From Acidiphilium sp. PA (GTDB taxonomy: Bacteria; Pseudomonadota; Alphaproteobacteria; Acetobacterales; Acetobacteraceae): a stretch of DNA of 64,000 nt. Shown piece after piece: positions 63,628-64,000 of this stretch. Within the stretch, counting starts at the first letter, position 1. Every line of letters starts with the position of its first letter. The notes under the pieces were generated by a model. The model saw nothing but the letters and a program-made list of their open reading frames with translations, was not told the DNA's origin and did no database searches. The DNA is taken from contig NZ_JAIMBY010000014.1 of NCBI RefSeq assembly GCF_026191915.1, forward strand, positions 1 to 64,000. The letters run 5' to 3'. Both the position numbers and the translations under genes were made by a program.

Positions 63628-64000
63628 GCGGCGCAAGTCTCGGGGCCGAGGCCGCGCAAAGGGCTGCGTCCGACCCCGCTGTGTCCGCCTTCGTCGGCGC
63701 ATCGGCGGGGTCGGGCAAGACCAAGCTGCTGACCGACCGGCTGCTGCGGCTGATGCTCGCCGGCGCGCCGCCGGCGCGGATCCTGTGCCTGACCTTCACC
63801 CGCGCGGCGGCGGCGGAAATGGCGATCCGCCTGCGCGACCGGCTGGGGCGGTGGGCGATCGCGAGCGAGGCGGCGCTCGATGCGGACCTTGCCTCGCTCG
63901 ATGTGATGGCGCGTGCCGCGGTGCGGGCGCGGGCACGGGCGCTGTTCGGCCAGGTGCTCGATCTGCCGGGCGGCATGCGGATCGACACGATCCATGCCTT
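63624..64000 (+). CDS. addA: AddA helicase-nuclease subunit, N-terminal part (runs off the window)
   Basis: The first 125 codons of AddA, a UvrD-like helicase. The Walker A motif is GASAGSGKTKLL near residue 25, motif Ia is LCLTFTRAAAAEMAIRL, and the region ends at MRIDTIHA (motif Ic). ATG 63624 overlaps the addB stop by four bases. The remaining gene lies beyond 64000. Confidence 0.95.
   Translation, partial: MSGASLGAEAAQRAASDPAVSAFVGASAGSGKTKLLTDRLLRLMLAGAPPARILCLTFTRAAAAEMAIRLRDRLGRWAIASEAALDADLASLDVMARAAVRARARALFGQVLDLPGGMRIDTIHA

Overview
The window looks like a chromosome segment from a GC-rich alphaproteobacterium, most likely an acidophilic member of the Acetobacteraceae (Acidiphilium-like). 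This is an inference. It rests on the gene content: CcrM-type methyltransferase, alphaproteobacterial AddB, an rpmF-plsX-fabH-ihfA-merR-tRNA-Pro order, a DUF4175/TIGR02302 gene after lysA, and Hint-domain and molybdo-hydroxylase genes. No rRNA and no CRISPR array is present.

Layout. 1-4.0 kb: an unrecognised partial gene end, a conserved hypothetical gene that has a close relative at 26.1-26.8 kb, an ABM-like small protein and two tandem Hint-domain proteins, one of which lacks the expected Cys and His. 4.0-7.6 kb: a LysR regulator, then gmk, yicC and ccrM on the minus strand. 7.7-17.4 kb: one long minus-strand run for metal or cation export: PAP2/LssY membrane protein, response regulator, sensor kinase, TolC-like channel, periplasmic adaptor, RND pump and a secreted cupredoxin. 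17.5-20.6 kb: TauE/SafE permease, tRNA-Ser(UGA), a bacterioferritin-like protein, a small membrane protein behind a perfect CRP-type operator, and a CRP-like regulator. 20.6-25.8 kb: a four-gene aldehyde-oxidation operon (aldehyde dehydrogenase plus FeS, FAD and Mo subunits of a PaoABC-like enzyme). 26-29.2 kb: the second paralog, PhoX and BamE. 29.3-33.6 kb: the plus-strand yceD-rpmF-plsX-fabH-ihfA-merR cluster and tRNA-Pro(GGG).

33.6-48.1 kb is a mobile element integrated into tRNA-Pro, bounded by an exact 48-bp direct repeat of the tRNA 3' half. It has a tyrosine integrase, an AlpA/excisionase-like protein, a Toprim primase, a VirE-type P-loop protein, a tape-measure protein, an HK97-type capsid protein and a Nu1-like small-terminase candidate. 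No large terminase, portal, protease, tail tube, baseplate or lysis gene can be seen. It is about 14.5 kb, has a rearranged gene order and tightly overlapping genes, and reads as a phage satellite that may supply its own capsid, tape measure and DNA-recognition subunit to a helper phage. This is the most interesting system in the window.

48.2-64 kb is core chromosome again: a prolyl oligopeptidase, a glycine-zipper lipoprotein, a TonB-C-like protein, a DJ-1/PfpI protein, argG and tlpA (minus), argH-lptM-lysA-DUF4175 (plus, translationally coupled), a ferredoxin-NADP reductase (minus), and tsaE-addB-addA (plus, addA cut by the window end). An AT-rich palindromic element (about 35 bp) occurs six times between genes in this otherwise GC-rich sequence and does not have the layout of a classical terminator.
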